DNA of 64,000 bases from Actinobacteria bacterium OV320 (GCA_001298545.1 LJCX01000026.1:682001-746000), one strand, 5' to 3'; numbered from the stretch's first letter, positions 1 to 9,186 are shown. A program made the numbers and translations. Notes: generated from the sequence alone by a model not told the origin.

Positions 1-1
1 C

Positions 2-310
2 GACCCGGACGCGATCGTGGCCCTGGTCGCGATGGCCGGGGACGTGCCGGTGAGCTCGGCACGGATGGAGCTCATCCCGGGAACGAGGTTCGCGGGCCTG
101 TGGGGCGGCGGCACCGTCGAGGGCTGGCGCGGCCGAGGTGTCTACCGCGCGCTGATCGCCCACCGCGCCCGCATCGCCGCCGACCGCGGCTACCGCTACC
201 TCCAGGTCGACGCCTCCGACCAGAGCCGCCCCATCCTCGAACGCCTGGGCTTCGCGCCACTGAGCACGACGACGCCGTACGTGTACACACGGCAGGGCGG
301 CACGGCGTAG
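2..310 (+). CDS. GNAT-family acetyltransferase, C-terminal fragment
   Basis: The reading frame is already open at the first base of the window, so only the last ~102 codons are present and the true start lies upstream. The fragment has the GNAT acetyl-CoA signature: a beta strand (FAGLWGGGTVE) followed by the R-G-R-G-V-Y pyrophosphate-binding turn and a helix, then the usual final part L-Q-V-D-A-S-x-x-S-R-P-I-L-E-R-L-G-F. This supports an N-acyltransferase fold, but the substrate cannot be told from the C-terminal half. It ends at TAG and is followed by a repeat-rich spacer. Confidence 0.8.
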   Translation, partial: DPDAIVALVAMAGDVPVSSARMELIPGTRFAGLWGGGTVEGWRGRGVYRALIAHRARIAADRGYRYLQVDASDQSRPILERLGFAPLSTTTPYVYTRQGGTA

Positions 311-325
311 GGCGACAGGGCGGCC

Positions 326-390
326 GGGCCGATCTCGATCGGGAGGGGCCGACGCCCGACGTGGCCCGGCCGATCTCGATCCGGAGGGGC
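326..390. repeat. Two-copy 24-bp direct repeat (period 41)
   Basis: A 24-bp block containing GCCGATCTCGAT is present at 326-349 and again at 367-390 with two mismatches. Copy 1 contains the small inverted repeat CCGAT-CTCG-ATCGG, so it could fold into a short hairpin; copy 2 has lost one side of that stem. The pair lies just after the acetyltransferase stop and might be terminator debris. Confidence 0.6.
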
Positions 391-521
391 GGCCACTCGG
401 CACGGTCGACGCCCTCGGTCCCGTCCCCGCCGGACGCCGCGGCGGGGACGATCCGACGGGCGTGGCCAGGACCGTGACGGCGAGCGTCGACAGCACGCCG
501 CTGCGCCGGCGGACCGAGGGT

Positions 522-577
522 GAGCCACCCCGCTGCAGCCGTGTCGCCCGGGGCGACGAGCCACGCCGCTGCAGCCG
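522..577. repeat. Two-copy 20-bp direct repeat (period 36)
   Basis: GAGCCAC(C/G)CCGCTGCAGCCG occurs at 522-541 and 558-577 with one mismatch. A degenerate third relative (ACGCCGCTGCGCCGG) lies just upstream near 494. It is non-coding and has no recognisable function. Confidence 0.6.
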
Positions 578-620
578 GGCAGGGCTGGGCCGGGCGGGGC
601 GGGGCCGGGCCAGGCGGGTG

Positions 621-643
621 TTGACGTTTTCGCTCGCGTTATT
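621..643 (+). promoter_or_regulatory. Putative -35/-10 promoter for the secreted protein gene
   Basis: TTGACG at 621-626 is a good -35 match for the housekeeping sigma factor. It sits exactly where GC content drops, and GTTATT at 638-643 lies close to -10 spacing although it is a weak match. The start codon at 789 would then have a leader of about 140 nt. Confidence 0.35.
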
Positions 644-788
644 GCCCGCGTTTGATGTTCACCACCCAGTCATGCCATGTACCTTTCAATCGTTCCACGC
701 GGGTAGAACCCTCGAATGCGGTATCTACGCGCGCAGATTTGGCGCCCGCACCCGCCTCGTGTCCCCCCATCTCACGGAGGTTCGCCGG

Positions 789-2231
789 ATGCTCGGATCA
801 CAGAGATCCCGCCGCAAGGTCACCACCGTCCTGGCCGGTCTCGGGCTGCTCGTCACCGGAGCGGCCCTTCAGGTCAGCACCAGCGCCACGCCCGCCCACG
901 CGGCCACCCCCCACCGCATCCTGTTCGACGACGGCCACGCGGAGGAGGCCGGCAACGCCGACTGGATCATCTCGACCAGCAAGCCCGACCCGCTCTCCCA
1001 GGACTCCTCCCCGTCCTCGGAGACGGACTGGACCGGCGGGCTGTCGTCCTGGGGCGTCGCCCTGCAGAAGACCGGCGACTACAGCCTCAAGACCGCCACG
1101 AGCGCCCTCACCTACGGCGGCTCGGCCGCCACCGACCTGTCGAACTTCGACACGCTGGTCCTGCCGGAGCCCAACACGCTGTTCACCACCGCCGAGAAGA
1201 CGGCGATCATGAACTTCGTGAAGAACGGTGGCGGCCTGTTCATGGTCTCCGACCACACGGGCGCCGACCGCAACAACGACGGCTACGACGCGGTCGAGAT
1301 CTTCAACGACCTGATGACCAACAACAGCGTCGACCCCACCGACCCGTTCGGCTTCTCCGTCGACACCCTCTCCATCAGCTCCGGCTACCCGGCCGCGATC
1401 AGCGACAGCAGCGACCCCGTGCTGCACGGCTCCTTCGGCACCGTCACCAAGAGCCTGATCGCCTCCGGCACCACGGCCACCCTCAAGCCGGCCGACCACT
1501 CCTCGGTCAAGGGCCTGCTGTACCGCAGCGGCTACTCCGGGAACACCGGCGCCTTCTTCGCCACCAGTACCTTCGGCAGCGGCCGCGTGGCCTTCTGGGG
1601 CGACAGCTCACCCATCGACGACGGCACCGGCCAGTCCGGCAACACCCTCTACGACGGCTGGAACGACACCGGCGCCACCAACGCCGCACTCGCCCTGAAC
1701 GCCACCGAGTGGCTCTCCGGCGCGAGCGGCAGCGGGGGCGGCGACGACGGCGGCACCGACTGCACCGACACCCAGTTGCTCGGCAACGCCGGCTTCGAGT
1801 CCGGCGCCACGACCTGGAGCGCCACCAGCGGCGTCATCACCAACTCCAGTGGCGAGTCCGCCCGTACGGGCTCCTACTACGCCTGGCTCGGCGGCAACGG
1901 CACCGCCGGGACCGAGACCCTCTCCCAGTCGGTGACCATCCCGTCCGGCTGCTCCGCCACGCTCGGCCTCTACCTGCACATCGACACCGCGGAGACGACC
2001 ACCAGCACCGCCTACGACACCCTTCAGGTCCAGGTCCTCAACGGCTCCGGCACGGTCCTGGGCACCCTGGCCTCGTACTCCAACCTCAACGCGGCCTCCG
2101 GATACACCCAGCGCAGCCTCAGCCTGAGCGGGTACGCCGGACAGACGGTCACGCTCAGGTTCACCAGCACCGAGGGCTCCAAGCTCCAGACCTCGTTCGT
2201 CATCGACGACACCGCGCTCGACGTCACCTGA
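789..2231 (+). CDS. Secreted protein: GATase-like (DUF4350/ThuA-like) domain plus C-terminal beta-sandwich
   Basis: 480 aa. The start is set by a good ribosome site (CGGAGG, 8 nt before ATG). Residues 1-38 are a Sec signal peptide: Arg/Lys-rich start, hydrophobic core, cleavage after P-A-H-A. Residues ~40-315 look like a class-I-GATase-like fold: an ILFDDGHAEEAGNADW start, a strand with N-F-D-T-L-V-L-P-E-P, and NGGGLFMVSDHTGADRN where related domains carry their active loop. A Gly/Ser/Asp linker follows, then ~145 residues typical of the C-terminal beta-sandwich modules on streptomycete extracellular hydrolases (NAGFESG...TTWSAT...FVIDDT). The enzymatic activity is unknown; binding of a sugar or peptide by the C-terminal module is inference. 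Confidence 0.75.
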   Translation: MLGSQRSRRKVTTVLAGLGLLVTGAALQVSTSATPAHAATPHRILFDDGHAEEAGNADWIISTSKPDPLSQDSSPSSETDWTGGLSSWGVALQKTGDYSLKTATSALTYGGSAATDLSNFDTLVLPEPNTLFTTAEKTAIMNFVKNGGGLFMVSDHTGADRNNDGYDAVEIFNDLMTNNSVDPTDPFGFSVDTLSISSGYPAAISDSSDPVLHGSFGTVTKSLIASGTTATLKPADHSSVKGLLYRSGYSGNTGAFFATSTFGSGRVAFWGDSSPIDDGTGQSGNTLYDGWNDTGATNAALALNATEWLSGASGSGGGDDGGTDCTDTQLLGNAGFESGATTWSATSGVITNSSGESARTGSYYAWLGGNGTAGTETLSQSVTIPSGCSATLGLYLHIDTAETTTSTAYDTLQVQVLNGSGTVLGTLASYSNLNAASGYTQRSLSLSGYAGQTVTLRFTSTEGSKLQTSFVIDDTALDVT

Positions 2232-2233
2232 TG

Positions 2234-2836
2234 TCAGGCCGGTCTGGCCGCTCCTTCCGGGTGGCCCGACCGGTCGGTGCCCTCCGGACGGAGGGACCAG
2301 GTGCGCAGCAGGACTTCGCGGCCCTTGGCCCGGCGGGGCACGGGCGGCTGGTCGGCGAGCGCGAAGCCGCACGCGTGGGCGACCGCCTCGCTCGCCCTGT
2401 TCCCCTGCTCGATGCACAACACCAGCCGCCGTGGCCGTAGTTCGCGCAGCGCGAGCTCCGCGACCAGGCGCACCGCCCGGCCGGCGAGGCCCTGCCCGCG
2501 GTGCTCGGCGCCGACCCCGTAGGCGAGTTCGGCGTCCCGCTCGTCCGACGCGCTGCGGAACAGCAGCACTTCGCCCCTGGGGCGCCCGCCGTCCGTGGTG
2601 ATCGCGAGCTGCGCCGTGCGTCCTTCGGCCCGGCTCGTCCGCGCCTTGTCGAGGTAGGCGCGGGCCGCCCGGGCGTCGAAGGGGGAGGCGACCGGGGTCC
2701 ACCGGGCGATCTCGGGGTCGTCGTACACCTCCACCAGGGCGTCGAGGTCGTCATCGGTCCATTCGCGCAGGGTGATCCCCACCCCTTCGAGCCGCAGCGG
2801 AGCGGGCGGCACGACGAAACTCCCCTTGGTCTGCAT
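2234..2836 (-). CDS. GNAT-family N-acetyltransferase (RimJ/RimL-like)
   Basis: 200 aa, convergent with the secreted-protein gene and 2 bp from its stop. The ATG at 2836 (MQTKGSFVVP) was chosen because the domain begins soon after it (LRLEGVGITLREWTDDDLDALVEVYDDPEI); the open frame continues upstream but in Arg/Pro-rich non-coding style. The acetyl-CoA site is visible as GAEHRGQGLAGRAV, followed by LVLCIEQGNRASEAVAHACGF, the usual N-x-A-S...A-x-x-x-G-F ending of the RimJ/RimL branch. The substrate could be a ribosomal protein N-terminus, an antibiotic or a metabolite; it cannot be told here. Confidence 0.85.
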   Translation of the reverse strand: MQTKGSFVVPPAPLRLEGVGITLREWTDDDLDALVEVYDDPEIARWTPVASPFDARAARAYLDKARTSRAEGRTAQLAITTDGGRPRGEVLLFRSASDERDAELAYGVGAEHRGQGLAGRAVRLVAELALRELRPRRLVLCIEQGNRASEAVAHACGFALADQPPVPRRAKGREVLLRTWSLRPEGTDRSGHPEGAARPA

Positions 2837-3026
2837 GCGCCGATCCTGCCGGCGACGGCCCGGGTGGCATACGGCTGATCGACTTCGCGGCGTGAGGTGT
2901 GCGACCGGGAGAAGGCTCCGGGGGCGCCCATCGGCGTGGCGTGCGGGCGGCGTCCGGCACGACGGCCGGGGCGGTCCCGCGTGCGGCGGGAACGCCCCGG
3001 CGGTCATCCGGGGTGCGACAGGGTCT

Positions 3027-3467
3027 CTACGGCTGCGGAGTGCTCTTCGTCGCCGTGACGGTGCACATCAGCCCCAGGATCAGGGCCAGGGCGCCGATGA
3101 TGATGTTGTTGACCGCGACACCGGCGTCCGGGCTGTCGCCGACGACCCAGGGCGCGATGATCATCCAGATGCCCAGCGCGCACATGGCCCAGCTCAGGCC
3201 GTACATGCGCGCGGGAGCCGCGGTGAAGCCGAGGGCCAGCAGACCGATCGCGATCCCGACGATCAGGTTGTGGGTCATGAGCGCCGGCTGGCTGGCGGTG
3301 TAGTGCAGGATCCACGGGGACACGGCGCAGTACAGACCGAGCAGGAACACCGGTCCGTCCACGAGCGCCACATCACGACCGCCGAGCATGCGGGCGTACC
3401 GCGCCTGCATCTCGGGAACATCGGGGTGCGTCGACATGTCACCTCTGGTGGGCGAGACGTTGGCCAT
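3027..3467 (-). CDS. SPW repeat membrane protein
   Basis: 146 aa with a strong Shine-Dalgarno (AAAGGAG) 7 nt before the ATG. Four hydrophobic segments are arranged as two halves, each carrying the family's S-P-W-type motif: AVSPWIL at ~residue 48 and APWVV at ~105. The N-terminal ~35 residues are soluble and the C-terminus ends T-K-S-T-P-Q-P. SPW proteins are small integral membrane proteins of unknown biochemical role. It is divergent from the FAD oxidoreductase operon across an AT-richer spacer at 3468-3703, so it may share that control region. Confidence 0.85.
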   Translation of the reverse strand: MANVSPTRGDMSTHPDVPEMQARYARMLGGRDVALVDGPVFLLGLYCAVSPWILHYTASQPALMTHNLIVGIAIGLLALGFTAAPARMYGLSWAMCALGIWMIIAPWVVGDSPDAGVAVNNIIIGALALILGLMCTVTATKSTPQP

Positions 3468-3703
3468 GATCCGTCTCCTTTGACTCTCAGGCCCGACCGC
3501 TGCGGAGCGGTGTGCGGTAAGCGCCGCACCTGTCTATTCTGCTCTTATTTGGTCTTTATGTGTAGAGGTGGAACGCATTCTACGGCTATCCGATCATTCG
3601 TCCTCCCGGTAAAGAATCCCGGGGCCTGCGCCAATCCGCTCCGCCCGCGGCCTCGGATTACACGCGACGGCCCCGCCCCGGGGCCGGGCGGGAGGAGCGG
3701 ACG

Positions 3704-5029
3704 ATGGTGCGGACGACAGGGGCGGCGGGCGGCGAGCCGCGCGGGGGACCCGGGGCCGGGTCCGACGGGCGACGGCGGACGGCGGTCGTGGGCAGCGGAG
3801 TGGCCGGACTGACCGCCGCGCATGTGCTGCGCCGCGGAAACCGCCGGGTCACCCTCTACGAGGCCGACGACCGGCTCGGCGGACACGCCCACACCCACGA
3901 CCTCACCGGACCCGACGGCCGGGTCCATCGCGTCGACTCCGGCTTCATCGTGCACAACCGCCGTACCTACCCCCACCTGCTGCGGCTCTTCGACGATCTC
4001 GGCGTCTCCACCCAGGAGTCGGAGATGAGCATGTCCGTACGGTGCGACGGCTGCGGGCTCGAGTACACCGGCGCCCGCGGCCCCGCCGGCCTCCTGGCCC
4101 GGCCGCGCAACGCCGTACGCCTGCCCTACCTGCGCATGCTCACCGAGGTCCCCGCCTTCCACCGGGCGGCCCGCCGACTGCTGGCCCACGGGGCCGAGGA
4201 CACCTTCACACTGGGGGACTTCCTCGACCGGGAGGGCTTCTCCACCTACTTCCGCGCGCATTTCATGACGCCGGTCGTCGCGGCCGTCTGGTCCTGCGAC
4301 ACCGCCACCGCCCAGCGCTACCCGGCCGCCTATCTGTTCCGGTTCCTGGAGCACCACGGGATGCTCGCGATCGGCGGCTCCCCGGTGTGGCGCACGGTGA
4401 CCGGCGGCTCGCGCGCGTACGTCGACCGGGTCGCCGAACGCCTGGACACCGTCCGCACCGGGACCCCCGTACGGGCCGTGCGGCGCACCCCGGACGGTGC
4501 CGAGATCACCACCGACGACGGCGTGAGCGAGACCTACGACGCCGTGGTGATCGCCGTCCACCCCGACCAGGCGCTGCGGATGCTCGCCGACGCCACCCCG
4601 CGGGAGAAGGAGGTGCTCGGCGCGTTCCGCTACGCGCGCAACGTCACCCTCCTGCACACCGACACCTCGGTCCTCCCGCGCGCCCGGCGCGCCCGGGCCT
4701 CCTGGAACTACCTGATGCCGTCCTGTGCCGCGGGCGCCGACCACGTCCGGGTCAGCTACGACATGAACCGGCTCCAGCGGCTCGACGCCGCCGAGCCGTA
4801 CGTCGTCACCCTGGGCGGCGAGGACCGCGTCGACCCCGGCCGGATCCTCGCCCGGATGGCCTACGAACACCCCGTCTACACCCCGGAGTCGGTCGCCGCC
4901 CAGCGGGACCTGCCCGCTCTGAACACCACCGTCACCGCGTTCGCGGGCGCCTACCACGGCTGGGGGTTCCACGAGGACGGCTGCCGTTCCGGCGTGACGG
5001 CGGCGGCCGCACTGGGGGTGCGATGGTGA
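3704..5029 (+). CDS. FAD-dependent oxidoreductase (amine-oxidase/desaturase-like)
   Basis: 441 aa; ATG preceded by GGAGGAG. After a ~25-residue Gly/Arg-rich lead comes the dinucleotide fold VVGSGVAGLTAAHVL, the acidic end of the second strand (VTLYEADDRLGGHAHTH) and the amine-oxidase hallmark RVDSGFIVHNRRTYPHLL. The C-terminus (FAGAYHGWGFHEDGCRSG) is the FAD-contacting end. Members of this family are encoded next to DUF1365 and cyclopropane-fatty-acid-synthase genes in many bacteria, and the same order is present here. It is therefore likely to act on membrane fatty acyl chains; substrate and product are inference. The stop overlaps the next start by 7 nt. Confidence 0.85.
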   Translation: MVRTTGAAGGEPRGGPGAGSDGRRRTAVVGSGVAGLTAAHVLRRGNRRVTLYEADDRLGGHAHTHDLTGPDGRVHRVDSGFIVHNRRTYPHLLRLFDDLGVSTQESEMSMSVRCDGCGLEYTGARGPAGLLARPRNAVRLPYLRMLTEVPAFHRAARRLLAHGAEDTFTLGDFLDREGFSTYFRAHFMTPVVAAVWSCDTATAQRYPAAYLFRFLEHHGMLAIGGSPVWRTVTGGSRAYVDRVAERLDTVRTGTPVRAVRRTPDGAEITTDDGVSETYDAVVIAVHPDQALRMLADATPREKEVLGAFRYARNVTLLHTDTSVLPRARRARASWNYLMPSCAAGADHVRVSYDMNRLQRLDAAEPYVVTLGGEDRVDPGRILARMAYEHPVYTPESVAAQRDLPALNTTVTAFAGAYHGWGFHEDGCRSGVTAAAALGVRW

Positions 5030-5790
5030 CCCCCCGGAGCGTGCGGGCCGAGCGGGTGGTCACCCCGACACCCGCCCTGTACCCCTGCACGATCACCCAT
5101 GTGCGCACCGCGCCCCTGCGGTACGTGCTGCGCCACCGCACCCACCTGTGGCTGGTCGACGTCGACCACCCGCCGGAACTCCCGCGTCCGCTGAGGGCGT
5201 TGACCCGTTTCGACGCGCGCGACCACTTCACCGGCGACGAGCCCGGCATCCGGGCGGGCCTGGACGCCTTCCTGGCGGCGCACGGCGTCGACCTGGCGGG
5301 CGGTCCGGTACTCATGCTCACCCAGGCCCGCGTGTTCGGTCACGTCTTCAACCCGCTCACCGTCTACTGGTGCCACGGCCCCGACGGCGAGCCGCGCTGC
5401 GTGGTCGCCGAGGTCCACAACACCTACGGCGAACGCCACTGCTATCTGCTCGACACGGACGCCGACGGCAGGGCGGGGACCGACAAGGAGTTCTACGTCT
5501 CGCCGTTCTTCCCCGTCGACGGCCACTACCGCATGCGGCTGCCCAGGCCGGACGAACGGCTCGACCTCACCGTGCACCTCGACCGCGCGGGCGGGCGCCC
5601 CTTCACCGCAACCGTGCGGGGCACGCGACGGGAAGCAACGAACGGGCGGCTGCTGCGCCAGGCGCTGCGCCGCCCATGGTCCACCGTCGCCGTCTCCGCC
5701 GCCATCCGACTGCACGGCATCCGCCTCTACCTGCGCGGCCTGCCCGTCCGACCCCGTCCCGACCACCGCACCGGAGAGAACAACCCATGA
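5023..5790 (+). CDS. DUF1365 family protein
   Basis: 255 aa. The ATG lies inside the end of the oxidoreductase gene (7-nt overlap), implying translational coupling. Family signs are TPALYPCTITHVRTAPLRYVLRHRTHLWLVDVD at the N-terminus, RVFGHVFNPLTVYWC in the middle and VHNTYGERHCYLLD with KEFYVSPFFPVDG after it. No enzymatic activity has been established for the family to my knowledge. It is almost always found with an FAD oxidoreductase and a cyclopropane-fatty-acid-synthase-like methyltransferase, exactly as here, so a role in lipid modification is likely. Confidence 0.85.
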   Translation: MVTPRSVRAERVVTPTPALYPCTITHVRTAPLRYVLRHRTHLWLVDVDHPPELPRPLRALTRFDARDHFTGDEPGIRAGLDAFLAAHGVDLAGGPVLMLTQARVFGHVFNPLTVYWCHGPDGEPRCVVAEVHNTYGERHCYLLDTDADGRAGTDKEFYVSPFFPVDGHYRMRLPRPDERLDLTVHLDRAGGRPFTATVRGTRREATNGRLLRQALRRPWSTVAVSAAIRLHGIRLYLRGLPVRPRPDHRTGENNP

Positions 5791-7073
5791 CGTACGTCGA
5801 GCCCCGCCCCGTCACCGTGCGGCGGGGTGACTGCCACGCCGTCCCGCACACGGACGCCGCACACCGGCCCGGCGTGGCCGCCCCGCCGTCCGCCGCCCGC
5901 GTCCGGACCGCCGTGACCGGCGCCGTCGTCCGCCGGGCACTGGACCGGCTGCCGCTGCGGGCCCGCTACGCGGACGGCACCTCCGTGGGCCGGGGCGGGC
6001 CGCTGCTGGAGATCAGGGACCCGCGCGCCTTCCACGCCCGGATCGGCGCCCACGGCCTGATCGGCTTCGGCGAGTCCTACATGGCCGGCGAGTGGGACGC
6101 GCCCGACCTGGTCGCCCCGCTCACCGTGCTCGCCGCCCACGCGGCCGACCTGATCCCGGCCCCGCTGCAGCGCCTGCGGGGCCGGTGGGCCCAGCGGCAG
6201 CCGCACCACCGGCGCAACACCCCGGACAACGCCCGCGCCAACATCAGCAGCCACTACGACCTGTCCAACGACCTCTTCACCCTGTTCCTGGACGAGACAC
6301 TCACCTACTCCTCGGCGCTCTTCCGCGGCTTCCCCGCCCGCTGGGACCTGCTCGCCGCCGCCCAGCACCGCAAGATCGACCGGCTGCTCGACCTCGCGCG
6401 CGTCCAGCGCGGCACCCGGCTGCTGGAGATCGGCACCGGCTGGGGCGAACTGGCGCTGCGGGCCGCGGCGCGTGGCGCCCACGTCACCTCGCTCACCCTC
6501 TCCGGCGAACAGCGCGACCTGGCCCTCGCCCGGGTCCGGGACGCCGGCCTCGCCGACCGGGTCACCGTCGAGCTGTGCGACTACCGCGAGGCACGCGGCA
6601 GCTACGACGCCGTCGTCAGCGTCGAGATGATCGAAGCCGTCGGCGAGGAGTTCTGGCCGGTCTACTTCCGCACCCTCGACGACCGGCTCGCCCCCGGCGG
6701 CCGGGCCGCCCTGCAGGCCATCACCATGCCGCACGAGCGGATGCTGGCCAGCCGGGACACCCACACCTGGATCCAGAAGTACATCTTCCCCGGCGGCCTG
6801 CTGCCCTCCGTCGAGGCCGTCGAGCGCACGGTCCGCGACCACACCCGGCTGACCGTCGCCCGTCGCGACGGCTTCGGCGCGCACTACGCCGAGACGCTGC
6901 GGCTGTGGCGCGAACGGTTCACCGAGCGCGCCGACGAGGTCGCCGCCCTCGGCTTCGACGCCACCTTCCGCCGGATGTGGACCCTCTACCTCGCCTACTC
7001 CGAGGCCGGCTTCCGCTCCGGCTACCTCGACGTCCAGCAGTACCTGTTCGCCAAGGAGGACCCGACCCGATGA
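5787..7073 (+). CDS. Cyclopropane-fatty-acyl-phospholipid synthase family methyltransferase (1)
   Basis: 428 aa, starting in an ATGA overlap with DUF1365. Residues ~50-150 are the lipid-binding N-terminal domain (GLIGFGESYMAGEWDAPDL), then ISSHYDLSNDLFTLFLDETLTYSSALF, which is the canonical entry to the catalytic domain. The SAM site is LLEIGTGWGELALRAA at about residue 211; SVEMIEAVGEEFWPVYF and the Phe/Tyr-rich end (FRSGYLDVQQYLFAKE) complete the family pattern. It would transfer a methylene or methyl group from SAM to an unsaturated acyl chain of membrane phospholipid. Whether the product is a cyclopropane ring or a methyl branch cannot be read from sequence. Confidence 0.88.
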   Translation: MTYVEPRPVTVRRGDCHAVPHTDAAHRPGVAAPPSAARVRTAVTGAVVRRALDRLPLRARYADGTSVGRGGPLLEIRDPRAFHARIGAHGLIGFGESYMAGEWDAPDLVAPLTVLAAHAADLIPAPLQRLRGRWAQRQPHHRRNTPDNARANISSHYDLSNDLFTLFLDETLTYSSALFRGFPARWDLLAAAQHRKIDRLLDLARVQRGTRLLEIGTGWGELALRAAARGAHVTSLTLSGEQRDLALARVRDAGLADRVTVELCDYREARGSYDAVVSVEMIEAVGEEFWPVYFRTLDDRLAPGGRAALQAITMPHERMLASRDTHTWIQKYIFPGGLLPSVEAVERTVRDHTRLTVARRDGFGAHYAETLRLWRERFTERADEVAALGFDATFRRMWTLYLAYSEAGFRSGYLDVQQYLFAKEDPTR

Positions 7074-8389
7074 CCGACGTGCGCACCGTCCGCACCGCGC
7101 GGCCCGGCGCCGCCCACCGGCTCGCCGCCCTCGTCGAGGAGACGCTCGGCACGTCCCTGCCCGTCAGGCTGCGCGCCTGGGACGGCAGCGAGGCGGGCCC
7201 GGCCGACGGCCCCGTCGTGGTCGTACGCTCCCGCCGCGCCCTGCGCCGCCTGCTCTGGGAACCCGGCCAACTCGGCCTCGCCCAGGCCTATGTGACCGGC
7301 GAGCTCGACATCGAGGGCGACCTCGGGCACGCGCTGCGCATCCTCTGGGCGGCCGCCCGGGAACGGGGCCCGCTCGCCCCGCGGCCCGGCCTCGCCGACC
7401 GCACCCGCGCCGCGGCCGAGGCGCTGCGGCTCGGTGCCGTCGGACCGCGCCCGGCCCCGCCCGTCGCCCAGGCCCGGCTGCGCGGCGGCCTGCACAGCCG
7501 GGCCCGGGACCGGGCCGCGATCAGCCACCACTACGACCTGTCCAACGACTTCTACCGCCTGCTCCTCGGCGAGCCGATGGCCTACTCGTGCGGCTACTGG
7601 GCCGACGAGGACCCGGACCGCACACCCGCCGAGGCCCAGTACGCCAAGCTGGAACTGGTCTGCCGCAAGCTCGCCGTCGTCCCCGGCGCGCGGCTGCTCG
7701 ACATCGGGTGCGGCTGGGGCTCGCTCACCCTGTACGCCGCCGAGCGGCACAAGGCCCAGGTCACCGCCGTCACCCTGGCACACGAACAGGCCGCGTACGT
7801 ACGGCGCAAGGTGCGCGAACGGGGCCTGGAGCACCGGGTCGAGGTGGTGTGCCAGGACTACCGGGACATCGACGGCGGGGCCTACGACGCCGTCGCCACC
7901 ATCGAGATGGGCGAACACGTCGGGGACGCCGAATACCCCGCCTTCGCCGCCGCGCTGCGCCGGCTGGTCCGCCCGCGCGGCCGGGTGCTCGTGCAGCAGA
8001 TGTCGCGAGGGCGGAGCGCGCCCGGCGGCGGTCCGTTCGTCGAGGCCTACATCGCCCCCGACCTGCACATGCGACCGCTCGGCGAGACCGTCACGCTCCT
8101 GGAGGGCGCCGGTCTCGAGGTGCGGTCCGCCGAGTCGCTGCGTGAGCACTACGTGCGCACCGTCGCCGCCTGGCACCGCACGCTGGAGGACCGCTGGGCC
8201 GACGTGGTGCGGCTCGTCGGCGCGGAGACGGCCCGGGTGTGGCGGCTCTGTCTGGTCGGCGGGGCGCTCGCCTTCGAGGAGGGCCGGATGGGCGTCGACC
8301 AGATCCTCTGCGTACGGCCGACCTCGCTGGGGGACAGCGGGATGCCGGGCAGTCACGAGGGCTGGTACCCGGGGCCGGAGCGGTCATGA
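7070..8389 (+). CDS. Cyclopropane-fatty-acyl-phospholipid synthase family methyltransferase (2)
   Basis: 439 aa, again joined by an ATGA overlap. It has the same two-domain layout as its neighbour but is clearly divergent, not a recent duplicate: N-terminal LGLAQAYVTGELDIEGDL, ISHHYDLSNDFYRLLLGEPMAYSCGYW, SAM motif LLDIGCGWGSLTLYAA at ~residue 206, and TIEMGEHVGDAEYPAFAAAL. The end lacks the QQYLF tail of the first copy and finishes in a Gly/Ser-rich stretch. Two adjacent CFA-synthase-like genes suggest successive or alternative modifications of acyl chains in one light/stress-regulated operon. Confidence 0.87.
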   Translation: MTDVRTVRTARPGAAHRLAALVEETLGTSLPVRLRAWDGSEAGPADGPVVVVRSRRALRRLLWEPGQLGLAQAYVTGELDIEGDLGHALRILWAAARERGPLAPRPGLADRTRAAAEALRLGAVGPRPAPPVAQARLRGGLHSRARDRAAISHHYDLSNDFYRLLLGEPMAYSCGYWADEDPDRTPAEAQYAKLELVCRKLAVVPGARLLDIGCGWGSLTLYAAERHKAQVTAVTLAHEQAAYVRRKVRERGLEHRVEVVCQDYRDIDGGAYDAVATIEMGEHVGDAEYPAFAAALRRLVRPRGRVLVQQMSRGRSAPGGGPFVEAYIAPDLHMRPLGETVTLLEGAGLEVRSAESLREHYVRTVAAWHRTLEDRWADVVRLVGAETARVWRLCLVGGALAFEEGRMGVDQILCVRPTSLGDSGMPGSHEGWYPGPERS

Positions 8390-9186
8390 GCGGATTCCCC
8401 TGGGGCGCCTTCGCGCTCAACCTCGCCTGGGCCGCCGCGGCCGTCCTCGTCGTCCTGCTCGCCACCTTCGCCCTGGCCGTGCGCAAGGGCGTACACCGTC
8501 TCGTGGACGTCGCCTGGGGAGTCGCCTTCACCGCCGTCGCCCTCGTGACCTGCGTGGCCTCCGCCGGGCACGGCGACACCGGGCGCCGTGTCCTGGTCAC
8601 CGTGCTGACTTCCGTCTGGGGACTGCGGCTGGCCGCGCACATCGCGCGCCGCGGCCGCGGCCACGGAGAGGACCCCCGTTACGAGGCGATGCTCGCGAAG
8701 GCGCCCGGCAGCCGGAATCTGTACGCGCTGCGCATGGTGTACCTGCTTCAGGGCGCCCTGGTGTGGCTGGTGTCGCTGCCGGTCCAGGCCGCGCAGTACG
8801 TGCCGGCGCGGATGACCGCCTTCGCCTGGGCCGGCACCGCGCTGTGGGCGGTGGGGATGTTCTTCGAGGCGGTGGGCGACGCCCAGCTGGCCCGGTTCAA
8901 GGCGGATCCGGCCACCCGGGGCCGCGTCATGGACCGGGGCCTGTGGCGCTGGACCCGGCACCCCAACTACTTCGGGGACTTCTGTGTCTGGTGGGGCCTG
9001 TTCCTCATCGCGTGCGACTCCACCGCCTCGGCCCTGGTCGGTCTCGTCTCGCCGCTGGTGATGAGCTTCCTGCTGATCCGGGGCAGCGGAAAGCCGCTCC
9101 TGGAACGGCACATGGCCGAGCGGCCCGGTTACGCCGAGTACGTCTCGCGGACGAGCGGCTTCTTCCCGCGGCCGCCCAGGCGCTGA
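8386..9186 (+). CDS. DUF1295 (steroid 5-alpha-reductase-like) membrane protein
   Basis: 266 aa, starting in an ATGA overlap with the second methyltransferase; last gene of the five-gene operon. It has six to seven hydrophobic segments, the first at residues ~8-28. The family signature RGLWRWTRHPNYFGDFCVWWG lies at ~185-205, where H-P-N-Y-F-G contributes to the NADPH site in 5-alpha-reductase-fold enzymes. The C-terminus (LLERHMAERPGYAEYVSRTSGFFPRPP) matches the soluble tail of the family. Likely an NAD(P)H-dependent integral-membrane reductase acting on the lipid product of the upstream enzymes; the substrate is inference. Confidence 0.85.
   Translation: MSGFPWGAFALNLAWAAAAVLVVLLATFALAVRKGVHRLVDVAWGVAFTAVALVTCVASAGHGDTGRRVLVTVLTSVWGLRLAAHIARRGRGHGEDPRYEAMLAKAPGSRNLYALRMVYLLQGALVWLVSLPVQAAQYVPARMTAFAWAGTALWAVGMFFEAVGDAQLARFKADPATRGRVMDRGLWRWTRHPNYFGDFCVWWGLFLIACDSTASALVGLVSPLVMSFLLIRGSGKPLLERHMAERPGYAEYVSRTSGFFPRPPRR

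Larger units (their letters stand above)
311..788. other. Repeat-rich intergenic region upstream of a secreted-protein gene
   Basis: This 478-bp stretch contains no convincing gene: the open frames in it are extremely Arg/Pro-rich and lack ribosome sites. It holds two pairs of short direct repeats, a very GC-rich tract around 585-615, and then an abrupt fall in GC from about 620 to 720, which is the likely promoter and leader of the gene at 789. Confidence 0.6.
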